Of a stretch of 64,000 bases of DNA, positions 23,915 through 33,010 are shown in pieces. Made by a program: the position numbers and the translations under genes. Source of the stretch: CBDBCU01 sp965203435 (GTDB lineage Bacteria; Chloroflexota; Dehalococcoidia; Lucifugimonadales; UBA3495). The notes beneath the pieces are model-generated. The model did no database searches and was not told where the DNA came from. It saw nothing but the letters and a program-made list of their open reading frames with translations. The stretch spans positions 248,001 to 312,000 of the forward strand of contig CBDBCU010000003.1 of NCBI GenBank assembly GCA_965203435.1, written 5' to 3'. Each line of letters begins with the position of its first letter. The stretch's first letter is position 1.

Positions 23915-26641
23915 TCACCGTCCCACCGTCAATTCCGCCGCCCACACTTCCCCTTGACCGGGGATGTGCTGGCCGGTGCGGATGGCTTTGATGGGGTAAT
24001 GGGGCAGGAAAAGGACGGCCATGCACTTGCCGTCAAAGGAGCCGCCCCGTTGGTCAAAGGCAAAATCCAAGTTGGCAAAGCCGGCATCTTGCCGTCCCGC
24101 CGGCAAATCGGCTGCATCCTCCGGGAGGATATGCAGGAAAAAGCCGGCCATCGTATCCGCCGCATTGCAGGTTTCCCGGAGGTAAATCAGCCGGTTGTCC
24201 TGTAGGTACAGGTCAAAAGCGGCCCGGACGGACGGTTGAATATCAGACAAGGCGGCGTAGGTTGCCCGCAGATAAGCCGGGTCGGCCGGCGGGTATAGAT
24301 TGACTTCCCACACCCCGGCTTGCCCGGTGCGGATTTCCGCGATGGGATATTCGGGCAAGGGAACTATTGCCACGCAATCCCCGCCGGGACGGCCGCCGTA
24401 AGCCCACAGGGAAAAATCCCGATTATCCAGCCCGCCCGTCCAGAGGTAAAAGGGCAAATCGGCCCGGTTTTCCGGGTAGATATGCAAGGTTATCGGGGTT
24501 TCGGATTCCGATGGGGCGCAGTTCGATTTGGCGTAAAGCAGGCGGTGGCGGCCGGCATCCCGGTCAATAAAAACATCGAAGGCGGCCGGGTTGTCCGGCG
24601 GCGGACGGTTCCCCCGGTAAGCCGCGATAAGTTCCCCCAAGCCGGGTCGGGACAGGCTGTAAAGTTCCTCCCATACCGGCGCTCCGGCCGGCCCGTAATT
24701 GCCCACCCTGCGCTGCCGCAGGATTAAGTCACCCGTGGCGCCATCCGGCAATTGAATAACCGCCAGGCAAAGATTGTCCAGCCGCACCCGATTGTTGGCG
24801 AAGGCGGCATAGGATTGGCTGGCCCGGGACTGCGGCGGCAGATTTGCCGGGTCATCAGGGAAAAGTTTTACATCGAACCAGGCATCCCCGCCGTCCCGGG
24901 GGCAGTTCTCTTTGATAAAGACCAGCCTTTGGCCCTGGCGATAAACATTATAATCGGCGCGGATAATGGGGGCGGAGGCCAGGGCCTGGCGGTAGATTTC
25001 CTGATAGGCGGCGAGGGCCGCCGGCGTCATCCGGGCGGAATCCAACGGCCGCAGGACGACCAGGGTGTTGTTGTAAAAGCGGCCGTAGCGGGAATTAAAA
25101 GCCAGGTCGGGACGAGTGGGATCCGGCAAGGTCAGTTCATAATCCGCATTGCGGCCACCGGAGGTGATTTGCACCTGCCGCCGCGCCGCCGGCGGCAGAA
25201 TTTTCATCGCCCACGGGTCGGCCCGCAAGGTCAAAGTCTCTCCGGGATGGCTTTGCCGCAGATACTCCACCGCCGCCCGCCGCGCCAACAGCCAGCGATC
25301 CATTTCGTATTGCGTCCGCAGCCGCTCCGGCGTCGTCCGATCCACCAGAAAGTTGAAATAAATGTGCTGCAAGGGATGGATTTGCGCCATTTGCAGCAGG
25401 ATCAACCCCAGGGCCAGCCCGGCCGCGGCGTATATTCCGGCCCGCCAAAGCCGCCGGCGGGAAAGGGCCGCCGCCAGCCAGTGCAATCCGCCGGCCGCCA
25501 GCAGGCCAAAAGGCACATAGACGAAATAGAAATGCCGCCATCCCTCGTACTGATTGGAACCCAGTAAGGCGGCGGCCAGCGGCGGCAGCAGGAAACAGGC
25601 CAAGAGCAGCAGGTAAAAGCGCAATCGGCTGTTGCGGAAAACCGCCTTGGGCCGGGCCAAGCCCAACGCCAACGCCGCCGCTATTCCCCCACCGCCCAGC
25701 AGCAACAGCGGCGGCGGCGTGGTGATGCCGAACCAGGTGGCAGCGTAATGCGGCGGTATGGCATCGGAAAGAATTACTTGGCCCTGAAACACCTGCGGCA
25801 AGACGGCCGGGTGATTTACCGACAAGGCAAGGCTGGCGGTCAGATAGTCAACCGGATTAGTCCAGGCGTAGGGGGTTACGGCGTACAAGGTCAAGCCGGC
25901 GGTCAGGGTGAACATTCCCCCGGTCAGCAAAATATGCTTCCGTTCCGGCCCGGTTCTGGCATAAAACAGATCCAGCCCCCGCATTGCCAGCGGCGCCGCC
26001 AACAGCATTAGCCCCATAATCCGCAAATTGGTCAGCAGTCCCACCGCCACGCCCAACAGGACAAAAGCCCCGAGAGTGTCCCGGCGGAAAGCCCGTTCCA
26101 GCAGATACAGGGCAATCATAAGCATACTGACAAAGGGCAGGTCTTTGGAATTGATGAAAGAGTGGGCGTAGAGGCGGGGATGCAGCAGATAGAACAGCAG
26201 GGCCAGGATTGCCAGCAGGCGGTTGTCAAAGAGCCGATAAGCCAGCCGATAGCAAAACCAGCCGCCGAGGACAAAGAACAGGTGGGTCAAGGTTAAGCGC
26301 AGGCGGTGGATGTAGTGGTAATCCTCAACGCTTAGGGCATCCCAGCCCAGGGCCTGTTGCGCCAGCAGCAAGGGCAGCTCAAAGGTCACGCCGTAAAGAT
26401 AGAAAGGGTAAGGCAGCTGATCCAGGCTGTCGGCTTGGCCCCGGATGTAGTTCAGGTTGGCGGTGGCAATGACAATCTGCGGCTGTTCATCATAGAGCAG
26501 GCCATAATCCCCGGCGGTATCCAAGCCGACCAGCAGAAAGAGGAGGCAGACGATAAGGCCGCCGCGGGCGGTAAGAAAGTTCAGCGCCGCCCGGCGGCCA
26601 ACGGAAAATTGCGGGGCTATGGGGCGCAGTTGCGGCAGCAT
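23915..26641 (-). CDS. GT-C membrane glycosyltransferase-like protein, paralog D
   Basis: 908 aa on the minus strand, the same family as A-C. The first outer loop reads GDYGLLYDEQPQI, keeping the Asp-Glu pair. It carries the family landmarks LLFYLLHPRLYAHSFINSKD and IHPLQHIYFNFLVDR. The repeats have KENC/NLC, KSNC/GDC and RETC/GKC pairs; the LPDY motif is drifting (LPDG, LPEY, LPHY), so D is the most diverged copy by eye. ATG 26641 is chosen from the promoter at 26657-26649; the in-frame ATG at 26665 lies before the -10 box. Confidence 0.75.
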   Translation of the reverse strand: MLPQLRPIAPQFSVGRRAALNFLTARGGLIVCLLFLLVGLDTAGDYGLLYDEQPQIVIATANLNYIRGQADSLDQLPYPFYLYGVTFELPLLLAQQALGWDALSVEDYHYIHRLRLTLTHLFFVLGGWFCYRLAYRLFDNRLLAILALLFYLLHPRLYAHSFINSKDLPFVSMLMIALYLLERAFRRDTLGAFVLLGVAVGLLTNLRIMGLMLLAAPLAMRGLDLFYARTGPERKHILLTGGMFTLTAGLTLYAVTPYAWTNPVDYLTASLALSVNHPAVLPQVFQGQVILSDAIPPHYAATWFGITTPPPLLLLGGGGIAAALALGLARPKAVFRNSRLRFYLLLLACFLLPPLAAALLGSNQYEGWRHFYFVYVPFGLLAAGGLHWLAAALSRRRLWRAGIYAAAGLALGLILLQMAQIHPLQHIYFNFLVDRTTPERLRTQYEMDRWLLARRAAVEYLRQSHPGETLTLRADPWAMKILPPAARRQVQITSGGRNADYELTLPDPTRPDLAFNSRYGRFYNNTLVVLRPLDSARMTPAALAAYQEIYRQALASAPIIRADYNVYRQGQRLVFIKENCPRDGGDAWFDVKLFPDDPANLPPQSRASQSYAAFANNRVRLDNLCLAVIQLPDGATGDLILRQRRVGNYGPAGAPVWEELYSLSRPGLGELIAAYRGNRPPPDNPAAFDVFIDRDAGRHRLLYAKSNCAPSESETPITLHIYPENRADLPFYLWTGGLDNRDFSLWAYGGRPGGDCVAIVPLPEYPIAEIRTGQAGVWEVNLYPPADPAYLRATYAALSDIQPSVRAAFDLYLQDNRLIYLRETCNAADTMAGFFLHILPEDAADLPAGRQDAGFANLDFAFDQRGGSFDGKCMAVLFLPHYPIKAIRTGQHIPGQGEVWAAELTVGR

Positions 26642-26648
26642 AGGCCGG

Positions 26649-26657
26649 ATTATAGCA
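26649..26657 (-). promoter_or_regulatory. Extended -10 promoter, GT-C gene D (leaderless)
   Basis: On the minus strand TGC-TATAAT has its hexamer at 26654-26649 and seven bases to the ATG at 26641. It is the fourth case of identical spacing, here in inverted orientation relative to the other three. Confidence 0.7.
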
Positions 26658-26669
26658 TAGGGCATAAAC

Positions 26670-26790
26670 CGTCATTCCCACGCCGGCGGGAATCCAGAAA
26701 GGCCGTGGCCTCTGGATTCCCGCGTAAGCGGGAATGACGGTTTCAGACGCGACGTCCTCAAAATCCTGCAACAAGTTCAGGATGAGCGGA
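26670..26790. repeat. R1 inverted pair plus R2 half
   Basis: ACCGTCATTCCCACGCCGGC near 26670 and its mirror ending near 26742 form an R1 pair. A degenerate R2 palindrome (CCTGCAACAAGTTCAGGATG) follows at 26764-26786. It lies between GT-C gene D and xerD. Confidence 0.65.
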
Positions 26791-26841
26791 GGGGCGGCGG
26801 GAAAGATTTTTCCCGCCGCCGCCATCCGTCCCGGCCGGCGG

Positions 26842-27762
26842 TTACACCGCCGCCCGGGGGTGGCTTTTGGCGTATTCCTGCTCCATGTGCCGGTCGGTGA
26901 GGTGGGTATAGACCTGGGTGGTGGAGATGCTGGAGTGGCCCAACAGTTCCTGCACGTGCCGCAGGGAAGCGCCCTTTTGCAGCAGATGGGTGGCAAAGCT
27001 GTGGCGCAGGGTGTGGGGGGTGATTTTCTGGTCCAAGCCGGCTTTCTTGCCGTAGGTTTTCAGGATGTTCCAGATCCACTGACGGGTCAGGCGCTCGCCG
27101 CGGTGGTTGACAAAAAGGGCCGGCTCGTCCTTGTTGTCGCCCACCAGAGACATCCGGGGGCCGGCCAGGTACTCCTGCAAGCCGCCCATAGCCTTGGCGT
27201 GGGCGTACACAATCCGCTCCTTGGAACCCTTGCCCCAGCAGCGGATGTAGGATTCCTGAAAGTCGATGTCCTGGACATTGAGGGAAACCAGTTCGCTGAC
27301 CCGCAGGCCGGTGGCGTACAAGAGTTCCAGGATGTTGGCGTCGCGGCGGCTTTCGGCGGTGCCGGGCTGACCGGCGGCGTCGAGGAGCAGTTCGATCTCC
27401 TCCTCAGAGAGGTACTTAGGCAGGGCGCGGCCGACCCGGGGGGAGCCGAGGGATTCGGTGGGCGGCTCTTCGATGTCGCCGTTCTGGGCCAGATAGGTAA
27501 AGAAGGACTTGATGGCGGCCACCTTGCGGGCGGTGGTGGTGTCCCGGTAGCCCTTGCGCCCCCGCAGGTCGGCGATGTAGTCGTTGAGCAGCTCCAGGTC
27601 CACCCACCGCCAGGCGTCCTCCCGGTCGCTGTTGCCGTTCAGGCGGCCGCGCATGAACTCCTGAAACTGGCTCAGGTCGTTGCGGTAGGCGTCCAGGGTG
27701 TTGCGGGACAACCCCTTTTCCACGACCAGATGCTGCAGGAAACCCTCTACAACCTTTTCCAT
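26842..27762 (-). CDS. xerD: Tyrosine recombinase XerD/XerC type
   Basis: Site-specific recombinase of 306 aa that resolves chromosome dimers. ATG 27762 follows GAGGT. The N-terminal SAM-like core-binding domain begins EGFLQHLVVEKGLSRNTLDAYRNDL. Catalytic residues are visible: Arg in ATGLRVSELVSLNV, Lys near GKGSKERIV, HTLRHSFATHLL (His and Arg), LLGHSSISTTQVYTHL (His and the Tyr nucleophile). The length and lack of fused modules fit housekeeping XerC/D rather than a phage integrase. No dif site was recognised nearby. Confidence 0.88.
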   Translation of the reverse strand: MEKVVEGFLQHLVVEKGLSRNTLDAYRNDLSQFQEFMRGRLNGNSDREDAWRWVDLELLNDYIADLRGRKGYRDTTTARKVAAIKSFFTYLAQNGDIEEPPTESLGSPRVGRALPKYLSEEEIELLLDAAGQPGTAESRRDANILELLYATGLRVSELVSLNVQDIDFQESYIRCWGKGSKERIVYAHAKAMGGLQEYLAGPRMSLVGDNKDEPALFVNHRGERLTRQWIWNILKTYGKKAGLDQKITPHTLRHSFATHLLQKGASLRHVQELLGHSSISTTQVYTHLTDRHMEQEYAKSHPRAAV

Positions 27763-28048
27763 AAACCGATACCTCGCTATCGATACCCGCCGCATCAAAA
27801 TAAAAAGGGAATAAAAGGACGCGGCCGGTCAGAATGTTCCCGGTCAGGGCCGGGAAGGGATGATGGCGGGCAGTCTAGCACGGGCCGGAAAAAAGTTGCC
27901 CTAGGCAGTTTTTGCGGATTAAGGGGATTATGGGGGTAGCGGCGGGGCGGCCGGGCCGGATAATCGGCCGCCTATTGACCGGTACACAATCCCGCAAAAG
28001 GCGCTAGAATAGCCGGGCTTTAACCCGGAAACTTGCGGAGGTGGACTG

Positions 28049-28387
28049 ATGAAGTTTATCCGACTCTATACCGGCGCGGACGGCCATTCCCACATCGAGG
28101 AACTGGATTGGGAATCCCGCCCGGCTTTTACCGACTTGCACGGGGCTAAGGGCGTGGTCTTTCGGGCGGCGGAAGTGGGCCGGTTCAGCGACTGGCATAC
28201 CGCTCCCCGCCGCCAGTATGTCATCACCCTGGCCGGCGAAGGGGAAATCGGCTTGCGGGATGGCAGCAAGTACCGCCTCGGCCCCGGGGATGTGAACCTG
28301 GCCGAGGATACCACCGGCGACGGCCACACTACCGCCGTAATCGGCGACACCCCCCGCGTTACCGTTACCATCCACCTGGAGGATTGA
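28049..28387 (+). CDS. Small cupin-fold protein
   Basis: A 112-aa single-domain protein behind a GGAGGTGG ribosome site. The sequence SDWHTAPRRQYVITLAGEGE is followed by YRLGPGDVNLAEDTTGDGHT, the two-motif layout of a cupin barrel with His and Glu ligands. No signal peptide. Such small cupins are often metal-binding enzymes or ligand sensors; the substrate is unknown. The 286-bp gap upstream (27763-28048) contains a weak TAGAAT box at 28005 and a CCGGG/CCCGG hairpin at 28013, but no gene. Confidence 0.75.
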   Translation: MKFIRLYTGADGHSHIEELDWESRPAFTDLHGAKGVVFRAAEVGRFSDWHTAPRRQYVITLAGEGEIGLRDGSKYRLGPGDVNLAEDTTGDGHTTAVIGDTPRVTVTIHLED

Positions 28388-28466
28388 ACGGCCGCGGCGA
28401 TGGCATGGCAAACCGCAGGGACGGGTTGGCATAGCCCGCCCCTTTTCTTTCCGGCGCTCCGATACC

Positions 28467-28662
28467 GTCATTCCCGCGCCGCTCTACCGTCATTCCCGCG
28501 TAAGCGGGAATCCGGCGGTTACTTGCCGGGATGCGACTTTATAAGGCAGTACTGTTCGGGATTCCCGCTTACGCGGGAATGACGGTGGGGCGGCCGGGAA
28601 TGACGGTGGGGCGGCCGGGAATGACGGTGGCAGGCGGCCGGGAATGACGGTAGAGCGGCGGC
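28467..28662. repeat. R1 cluster
   Basis: One full R1 inverted pair (about 28488-28588) is preceded by a half unit and followed by three short tandem GGGAATGACGGT pieces separated by GGGGCGGCC-type spacers. It fills most of the 322-bp gap between the convergent cupin and NHL genes. Confidence 0.75.
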
Positions 28663-28709
28663 CGGGGGATTTGTCAGAGCTATGCGGATGGCACTCCGGC
28701 CCGTCCCCT

Positions 28710-29759
28710 TTACAAATTGCGGGCCGGGGAAGTGTAGCCGGGCAGCTTGTTGTAAATCTGGATGCGGCTGCGCTGGGTGTCCAGGATAAGCAGGCGGTTG
28801 TGGGCCGGGTCAAAGGCTACGCCCCGGGGCATCCGCAGTTTCCATTCGGCTTGAAAGTTTTTGACTTCCCGCCGCCGTTTCATCGCCTCCGGATTGGTCT
28901 GGACAATCATTTGCGACCAAGCGGTAAGCTGGCGGGCATCGCCGACAAAACTGGTGAAAAAGTTGCCGGCGGCATCATACGCCTGCACCCGGTCATTGCC
29001 CCAATCGCAGACATAGACATCGCCATCGCCATCCACCGCCACATCGGAAGGATGATTCAGCTCGCCCCGGCCCGTACCATAGCTGCCGAATTGGGCCAGG
29101 TACTGCCCCTCGGCGGTGAATTTCTGTACCCGGTGGTTTTTGCAGTCGGCCACATAGAGGCAGCCCTCAGCGTCTTGGGCCAGGCCCCAAGGGGTATTGA
29201 ATTGGCCGTCACCACTGCCGGGCCTGCCGAACTGATTGATGAACTGGCCCGCGGCGGTGAACTGCTGGATCCGGTGATTGCGGCTGTCGACGATGTAGAG
29301 GTTATCCTGGGGGTCGCTGACAATCCCGCAGGGGCCGTCCAATTCCCCGGCGGCCTTGCCGGGCTGGCCCCACTGCCGCAGCAGCTGGCCGGCCCGGTCA
29401 AAGACGCAGACCCGGTTCAGCCATTCGTCGGTAACATAGACCTGGTCATGGGCATCGAGGGCAATGCCGGCCGGCCAGATGAATTCGCCGTCCCCGTCGC
29501 CGCTGCGGCCGAATTCGCCCAGAAATTCCTCCTCCCCGGCGGCATGGCCCACGTTGACGATACTGACCCGAGCGCCGCGGGCGGTGCGATTCCAGGGCAC
29601 GGCGGTAACGGCCTCGCCGCCCCGATTGAGAACCAAGACCGCATTGTCGGCGGCCAGGGTCAAGGCGTTGGCGGAACTGAACCCCATTCCGGAGGCCGCC
29701 CCCCGGCCCATCGCGTGGCTGAAATCGTAGGCCCGGCCGGCCACTACCCGCGTTACCAT
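28710..29759 (-). CDS. NHL-repeat beta-propeller protein
   Basis: A 349-aa protein made almost entirely of NHL repeats (FIWPAGIALDAHDQVYVTDE, LDGPCGIVSDPQDNLYIVDS, FNTPWGLAQDAEGCLYVADC, LNHPSDVAVDGDGDVYVCDW), each about 45 residues, giving a six- or seven-bladed propeller. No signal peptide, catalytic motif or fused domain is seen. The start follows GAGGTAGGAT. It may be a binding or scaffold protein. It shares the repeat type, but not the thioredoxin domain, with the UGA-containing gene at 9900. Confidence 0.8.
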   Translation of the reverse strand: MVTRVVAGRAYDFSHAMGRGAASGMGFSSANALTLAADNAVLVLNRGGEAVTAVPWNRTARGARVSIVNVGHAAGEEEFLGEFGRSGDGDGEFIWPAGIALDAHDQVYVTDEWLNRVCVFDRAGQLLRQWGQPGKAAGELDGPCGIVSDPQDNLYIVDSRNHRIQQFTAAGQFINQFGRPGSGDGQFNTPWGLAQDAEGCLYVADCKNHRVQKFTAEGQYLAQFGSYGTGRGELNHPSDVAVDGDGDVYVCDWGNDRVQAYDAAGNFFTSFVGDARQLTAWSQMIVQTNPEAMKRRREVKNFQAEWKLRMPRGVAFDPAHNRLLILDTQRSRIQIYNKLPGYTSPARNL

Positions 29760-29848
29760 ATCCTACCTCGATAGTCGGCTGATTTCCGGGTTGGCAAAAG
29801 CAAGGCCAGCGGCCCCGGATAAGGCGGCTGGCCCAGAAAGGGACTTAC

Positions 29849-30064
29849 CCGGGATTCCCTTTGCTTTCAGCGGTTTCCGTCCTTCAACAAGTTCAGGATG
29901 AGCGGAAACAGGTTCAAGTTACGCGGAAAGCTGCTAAAAGCAAAGGGAAGGATTTACCGGGATTCCCTTTGCTTTCAGCAGTTTCCATCCTTCAACAAGT
30001 TCAGGATGAGCGGAAACAGGTTCAGGTCGCGCGGAAAACTGCTAAAAGCAAAGGGAAGGATTGC
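29849..30064. repeat. 108-bp tandem duplication with nested palindromes (R4 around R2)
   Basis: Two copies start at 29849 and 29957. Each runs CCGGGATTCCCTTTGCTTTC, then an R2 palindrome, and ends with GCTAAAAGCAAAGGGAAGGA. The outer CCCTTTGCTTT and AAAGCAAAGGG form a large hairpin around the R2 core. A lone relative lies at 43895. It fills the 319-bp gap between the NHL and DUF1501 genes. Confidence 0.75.
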
Positions 30065-30078
30065 CGGCAACAAGCTGC

Positions 30079-31206
30079 CTAAAGAAACTTGGGCTGCTCG
30101 AACTGGCCTTTGACGATGGGCTTGGCGTCCAGGCCCAGCCAATCCTCGAGGATGGTGCCGTAGAGGCCGCGGAAGTCGAGGTTCGGCACCAGGTCGCCCT
30201 GCTGCAAATCCTCGGCTTTGCGGGAGGGATATTCGCCGTAGAACCCGCCCTGCACCGGCTCCCCGAGGACAAAGGCGGCCCCGGCGGCTCCGTGATCCGT
30301 GCCGGAGCCGTTGTCATGCACCCGGCGGCCGAACTCGGAAAAGAGCAGCATAATCACATTGTCCGCGGCGTTATGCTCTTTCAGGTCGGCAAAGAAATCG
30401 CCTACGGCCGCCGACACATCGGTCCACAGGTTGGCGTGCATCCCCAACTGATTGGCATGGCTGTCAAAGCTGCCATGGTCGCAGTAGAAAATCCGCGTCC
30501 CCAGGTCAGCCAGGTGGATGCGGGCAATATCCTTGAGCTTGCGGGCAATGGAGGTGTCGGCGTACTCGATCGTCGAGGAATACATCCCCGGAGCCACCTT
30601 GAGGATGTCGGCCCCTTTCATAGCCTCCAGGCCGGTTTCGCCCAGATACTCCATCACCGCGCCGGAGCCGATGGTGGGGGTATACATCTGGGTAAAGCGG
30701 TCGAGGATTTTGAGGCGCTGTTCCTGGCTGGCGATGCCGGTGAGCAGGCCATAGCTGTCCAGGCTGTCCACGGCGGCTACCGGCACGCCGGCCACCGACA
30801 CGGCCCGGAACATACTGGGCCCCATACTGACGGTGGTAACGACATTTTCCTTGCGGGGATCGATTTCCCGGGTGGCCAGGCCCAGCCAGCCCTCGGTGCC
30901 CATCGTATCCGGCTCGCAGGTGTGCCAGATGTCCATGGAGCGGAAGTGGGAGCGGGGGGAGTCGGGATAGCCGACGCCGTGAATGACGGCCAAGTTGCCC
31001 TGGTCGTAGAGGTCCTGCATCACCCGCATACTGGGATGAAAGGCCAGTTCGGCGTTGACCCGGAGCATTTCTCCGTCGGCAATGCCCACGGCCGGCCGGT
31101 TGTCCCGATAGAGGGGGTCGGTGTAGGGAATGACGGTGTTCAGGTAGTCGTTGCCGCCGGACAGCTGCAACACCACCAGGACCGGGTCTCTCTTGCTGCT
31201 GGTCAT
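30079..31206 (-). CDS. DUF1501 family protein
   Basis: A 375-aa protein of the DUF1501 (sulfatase-superfamily-like) family. ATG 31206 follows AAGGAGA. It begins PVLVVLQLSGGNDYLNTVIPY, then AFHPSMRVMQDLYDQGNLAVIHGVGYP, with SHFRSMDIWHTCEP and LLFSEFGRRVHDNGSGTDHG further on, all typical of this family. No Tat signal is evident, unlike many relatives. It lies 84 nt after the DUF1800 gene, the partnership usually seen; the molecular function of the pair is not established. Confidence 0.88.
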   Translation of the reverse strand: MTSSKRDPVLVVLQLSGGNDYLNTVIPYTDPLYRDNRPAVGIADGEMLRVNAELAFHPSMRVMQDLYDQGNLAVIHGVGYPDSPRSHFRSMDIWHTCEPDTMGTEGWLGLATREIDPRKENVVTTVSMGPSMFRAVSVAGVPVAAVDSLDSYGLLTGIASQEQRLKILDRFTQMYTPTIGSGAVMEYLGETGLEAMKGADILKVAPGMYSSTIEYADTSIARKLKDIARIHLADLGTRIFYCDHGSFDSHANQLGMHANLWTDVSAAVGDFFADLKEHNAADNVIMLLFSEFGRRVHDNGSGTDHGAAGAAFVLGEPVQGGFYGEYPSRKAEDLQQGDLVPNLDFRGLYGTILEDWLGLDAKPIVKGQFEQPKFL

Positions 31207-31290
31207 AGCTTGTCTCCTTAAACCGGGTTGGGCTTGCCGGGAATTATACCCGATTTTTCCGGGGATGGGCAAGGGCAAGGGCATTGGGTT

Positions 31291-32682
31291 TTAAGCGTAC
31301 TGGTATTCGCGCAGGGATACCGCCAGTTGCAGCATTTCCCCCACCCGGGCGGCGGCAGTTGCCGGGTCGTCCCAAGTCAGTTGGCCGCTTTCCTGGGCGT
31401 GGTTCACCAGCTGCTGCCGGTTATCCCGGTCGACTTCCAGCGGCCCCAGCAGGTCGAGGCAGCCGTCCACCAGCTGCTCCGGGGACAAGTCGCCGCGGGC
31501 TTGCAGGCGGCGGATGATGGCCTGGATGCCCGGCTGGGCGGTGTTGCCCACCAGGTCGGCGGAAAAGTTGATGCGTTTCATCAGGGTGCCGCTGTTAATC
31601 CATTCGGCTCCGGTGTGCCAACCCTCGACGCTGGGCGGGTTCAGCAGTTCCTGGCCCATATAGCCGGCTTCCTTGGACAGGTTGCCCAGGCCCGGGGCCG
31701 GAAAGCGGTAGCCGCCGACCAGGCGCAGGGTGCCGGCCAGCACTTCGGCGGGACTTTTGATTTTGGCAAAGCGGGCCTGCTTGAAAAAGTCGGAATTGAA
31801 CAGAACCCGCAGCACCGGACGCATTTCATAGCCGGAATCGACGAAAGTCTGCGCCAGCAAGGCAATGGCCGCCGGATCCCGCGGCGGCGTTACCGACCAG
31901 GCCGGCACTGGCGGCTCGTCGGCCACAAAGAAGTTGTAGAGATGGCGGGCGATAAATTGGGCGGTAGCCGGCTGGGCGCAAACGATGGCAATGATGTCCG
32001 CGCCGTCAAAGTTGCCGGTATGCCCCAGGAAAGTCTTTTCGCCCTCGTCGTGATCCTCCGGCTGGTACTCGAATTCCCAATCATAGCGGCCGTGGGCATT
32101 GCGGGGAATGGAAGCGGCGATCGTCCAGCCGGTAAAGGCCCGGGAACATTCTCGCACATCCTCCTCAGTATAGTTGCCCACGCCCATCGAGAACAGCTCC
32201 AGCAGTTCCCGGCCCCAGTTTTCGTTGACCGCGGCGGCGTGATTGTCGCAGTTGTCCAGCCAGAAAATCATCGCCGGATTGCGGGCCAGTTCCAGGAGCA
32301 AATCCCGGTAGTTGCCCATTCCGGCCCGGCGGAACAGGTCAATCTGGTTGACCATTTCGTGCCAGTGATCCAGTTTGGAGCCGCCGGTGGCGAAAACCTG
32401 ATGCCAGAACAGGGCCATTTTCTCCTCCAGCACCCGCTCGGTGTTGAGCATGGCGTGGAGCCAGGCGGCGGCCCCCATTCCGGGGGAAGTGATAGGTTTC
32501 CAGAAAGAGGGATGATAGCGCAGGAACTCGTAGCGGTCGGCCCCGGCAACGCTTTCCGGGTTCAGCAGTTCCTCGACCGTGGCGGCGTAGCCGCGGGCCG
32601 CCCGGGCCTCCAGTTCCTCCCGGGAAGCGCCGAAACCGGCCCGGCGCATCAAGTGGGCCAGCAAAGCAATATCCTCAGCCAT
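31291..32682 (-). CDS. DUF1800 family protein
   Basis: A 463-aa protein. ATG 32682 has AAGGAG 8 nt upstream; a GTG at 32691 is less likely. Landmarks are LLAHLMRRAGFGASREELEA at the N-terminus, MALFWHQVFATG, NPAMIFWLDNCDNHAAAVNENWGRELLELFSMG, FTGWTI and NPPSVEGWHTGAEWINSGTL. DUF1800 genes are almost always next to DUF1501, as here, and form an operon. Proposed roles include surface or secretion-linked processes; nothing in the sequence decides between them. Confidence 0.88.
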   Translation of the reverse strand: MAEDIALLAHLMRRAGFGASREELEARAARGYAATVEELLNPESVAGADRYEFLRYHPSFWKPITSPGMGAAAWLHAMLNTERVLEEKMALFWHQVFATGGSKLDHWHEMVNQIDLFRRAGMGNYRDLLLELARNPAMIFWLDNCDNHAAAVNENWGRELLELFSMGVGNYTEEDVRECSRAFTGWTIAASIPRNAHGRYDWEFEYQPEDHDEGEKTFLGHTGNFDGADIIAIVCAQPATAQFIARHLYNFFVADEPPVPAWSVTPPRDPAAIALLAQTFVDSGYEMRPVLRVLFNSDFFKQARFAKIKSPAEVLAGTLRLVGGYRFPAPGLGNLSKEAGYMGQELLNPPSVEGWHTGAEWINSGTLMKRINFSADLVGNTAQPGIQAIIRRLQARGDLSPEQLVDGCLDLLGPLEVDRDNRQQLVNHAQESGQLTWDDPATAAARVGEMLQLAVSLREYQYA

Positions 32683-32811
32683 ATTCCTCACTCCTTAGGC
32701 CAAGTCGGGAAAGGGACACCGTTGCCGGCCCCGGAAAGCCGGGGCAAGGCGGCAACAGTATGGGGGATAAGGATGGGGTTGTCAATAATAGAATCGTCAA
32801 TTGCAAAACCG

Positions 32812-32975
32812 TTATTCCCATATAAAACCGTCATTCCCGCGTAAGCGGGAATCCCGAACGGTACTGCCTTATGGTGCCGCATCCTCGGCAAACAACCTCT
32901 GGATTCCCGCTTACGCGGGAATGACGGTAAAAGGGCGGCGGGAAGGACGGTAGGGTCAAGGGAAGGACGGTTTGC
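32812..32975. repeat. R1 inverted pair and partial copies
   Basis: ACCGTCATTCCCGCGTAAGC at about 32828 is mirrored at about 32905-32930, followed by two GGGAAGGACGG fragments. It lies in the 328-bp gap between DUF1800 and nth; no gene is seen. Confidence 0.75.
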
Positions 32976-33010
32976 TAGCTGCGATAGACGGGGCGGCCTT
33001 GTCCCCCAAA

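Noticed and set aside
27975..28010. TTGACC and TAGAAT as a promoter for the cupin gene
   Set aside because: The spacer is 24 bp, too long for a sigma-70 promoter. Only the weak -10 box is mentioned with the gene.
31228..32844. A 538-aa plus-strand frame
   Set aside because: Antisense to the DUF1800 gene; no domain motif was seen.
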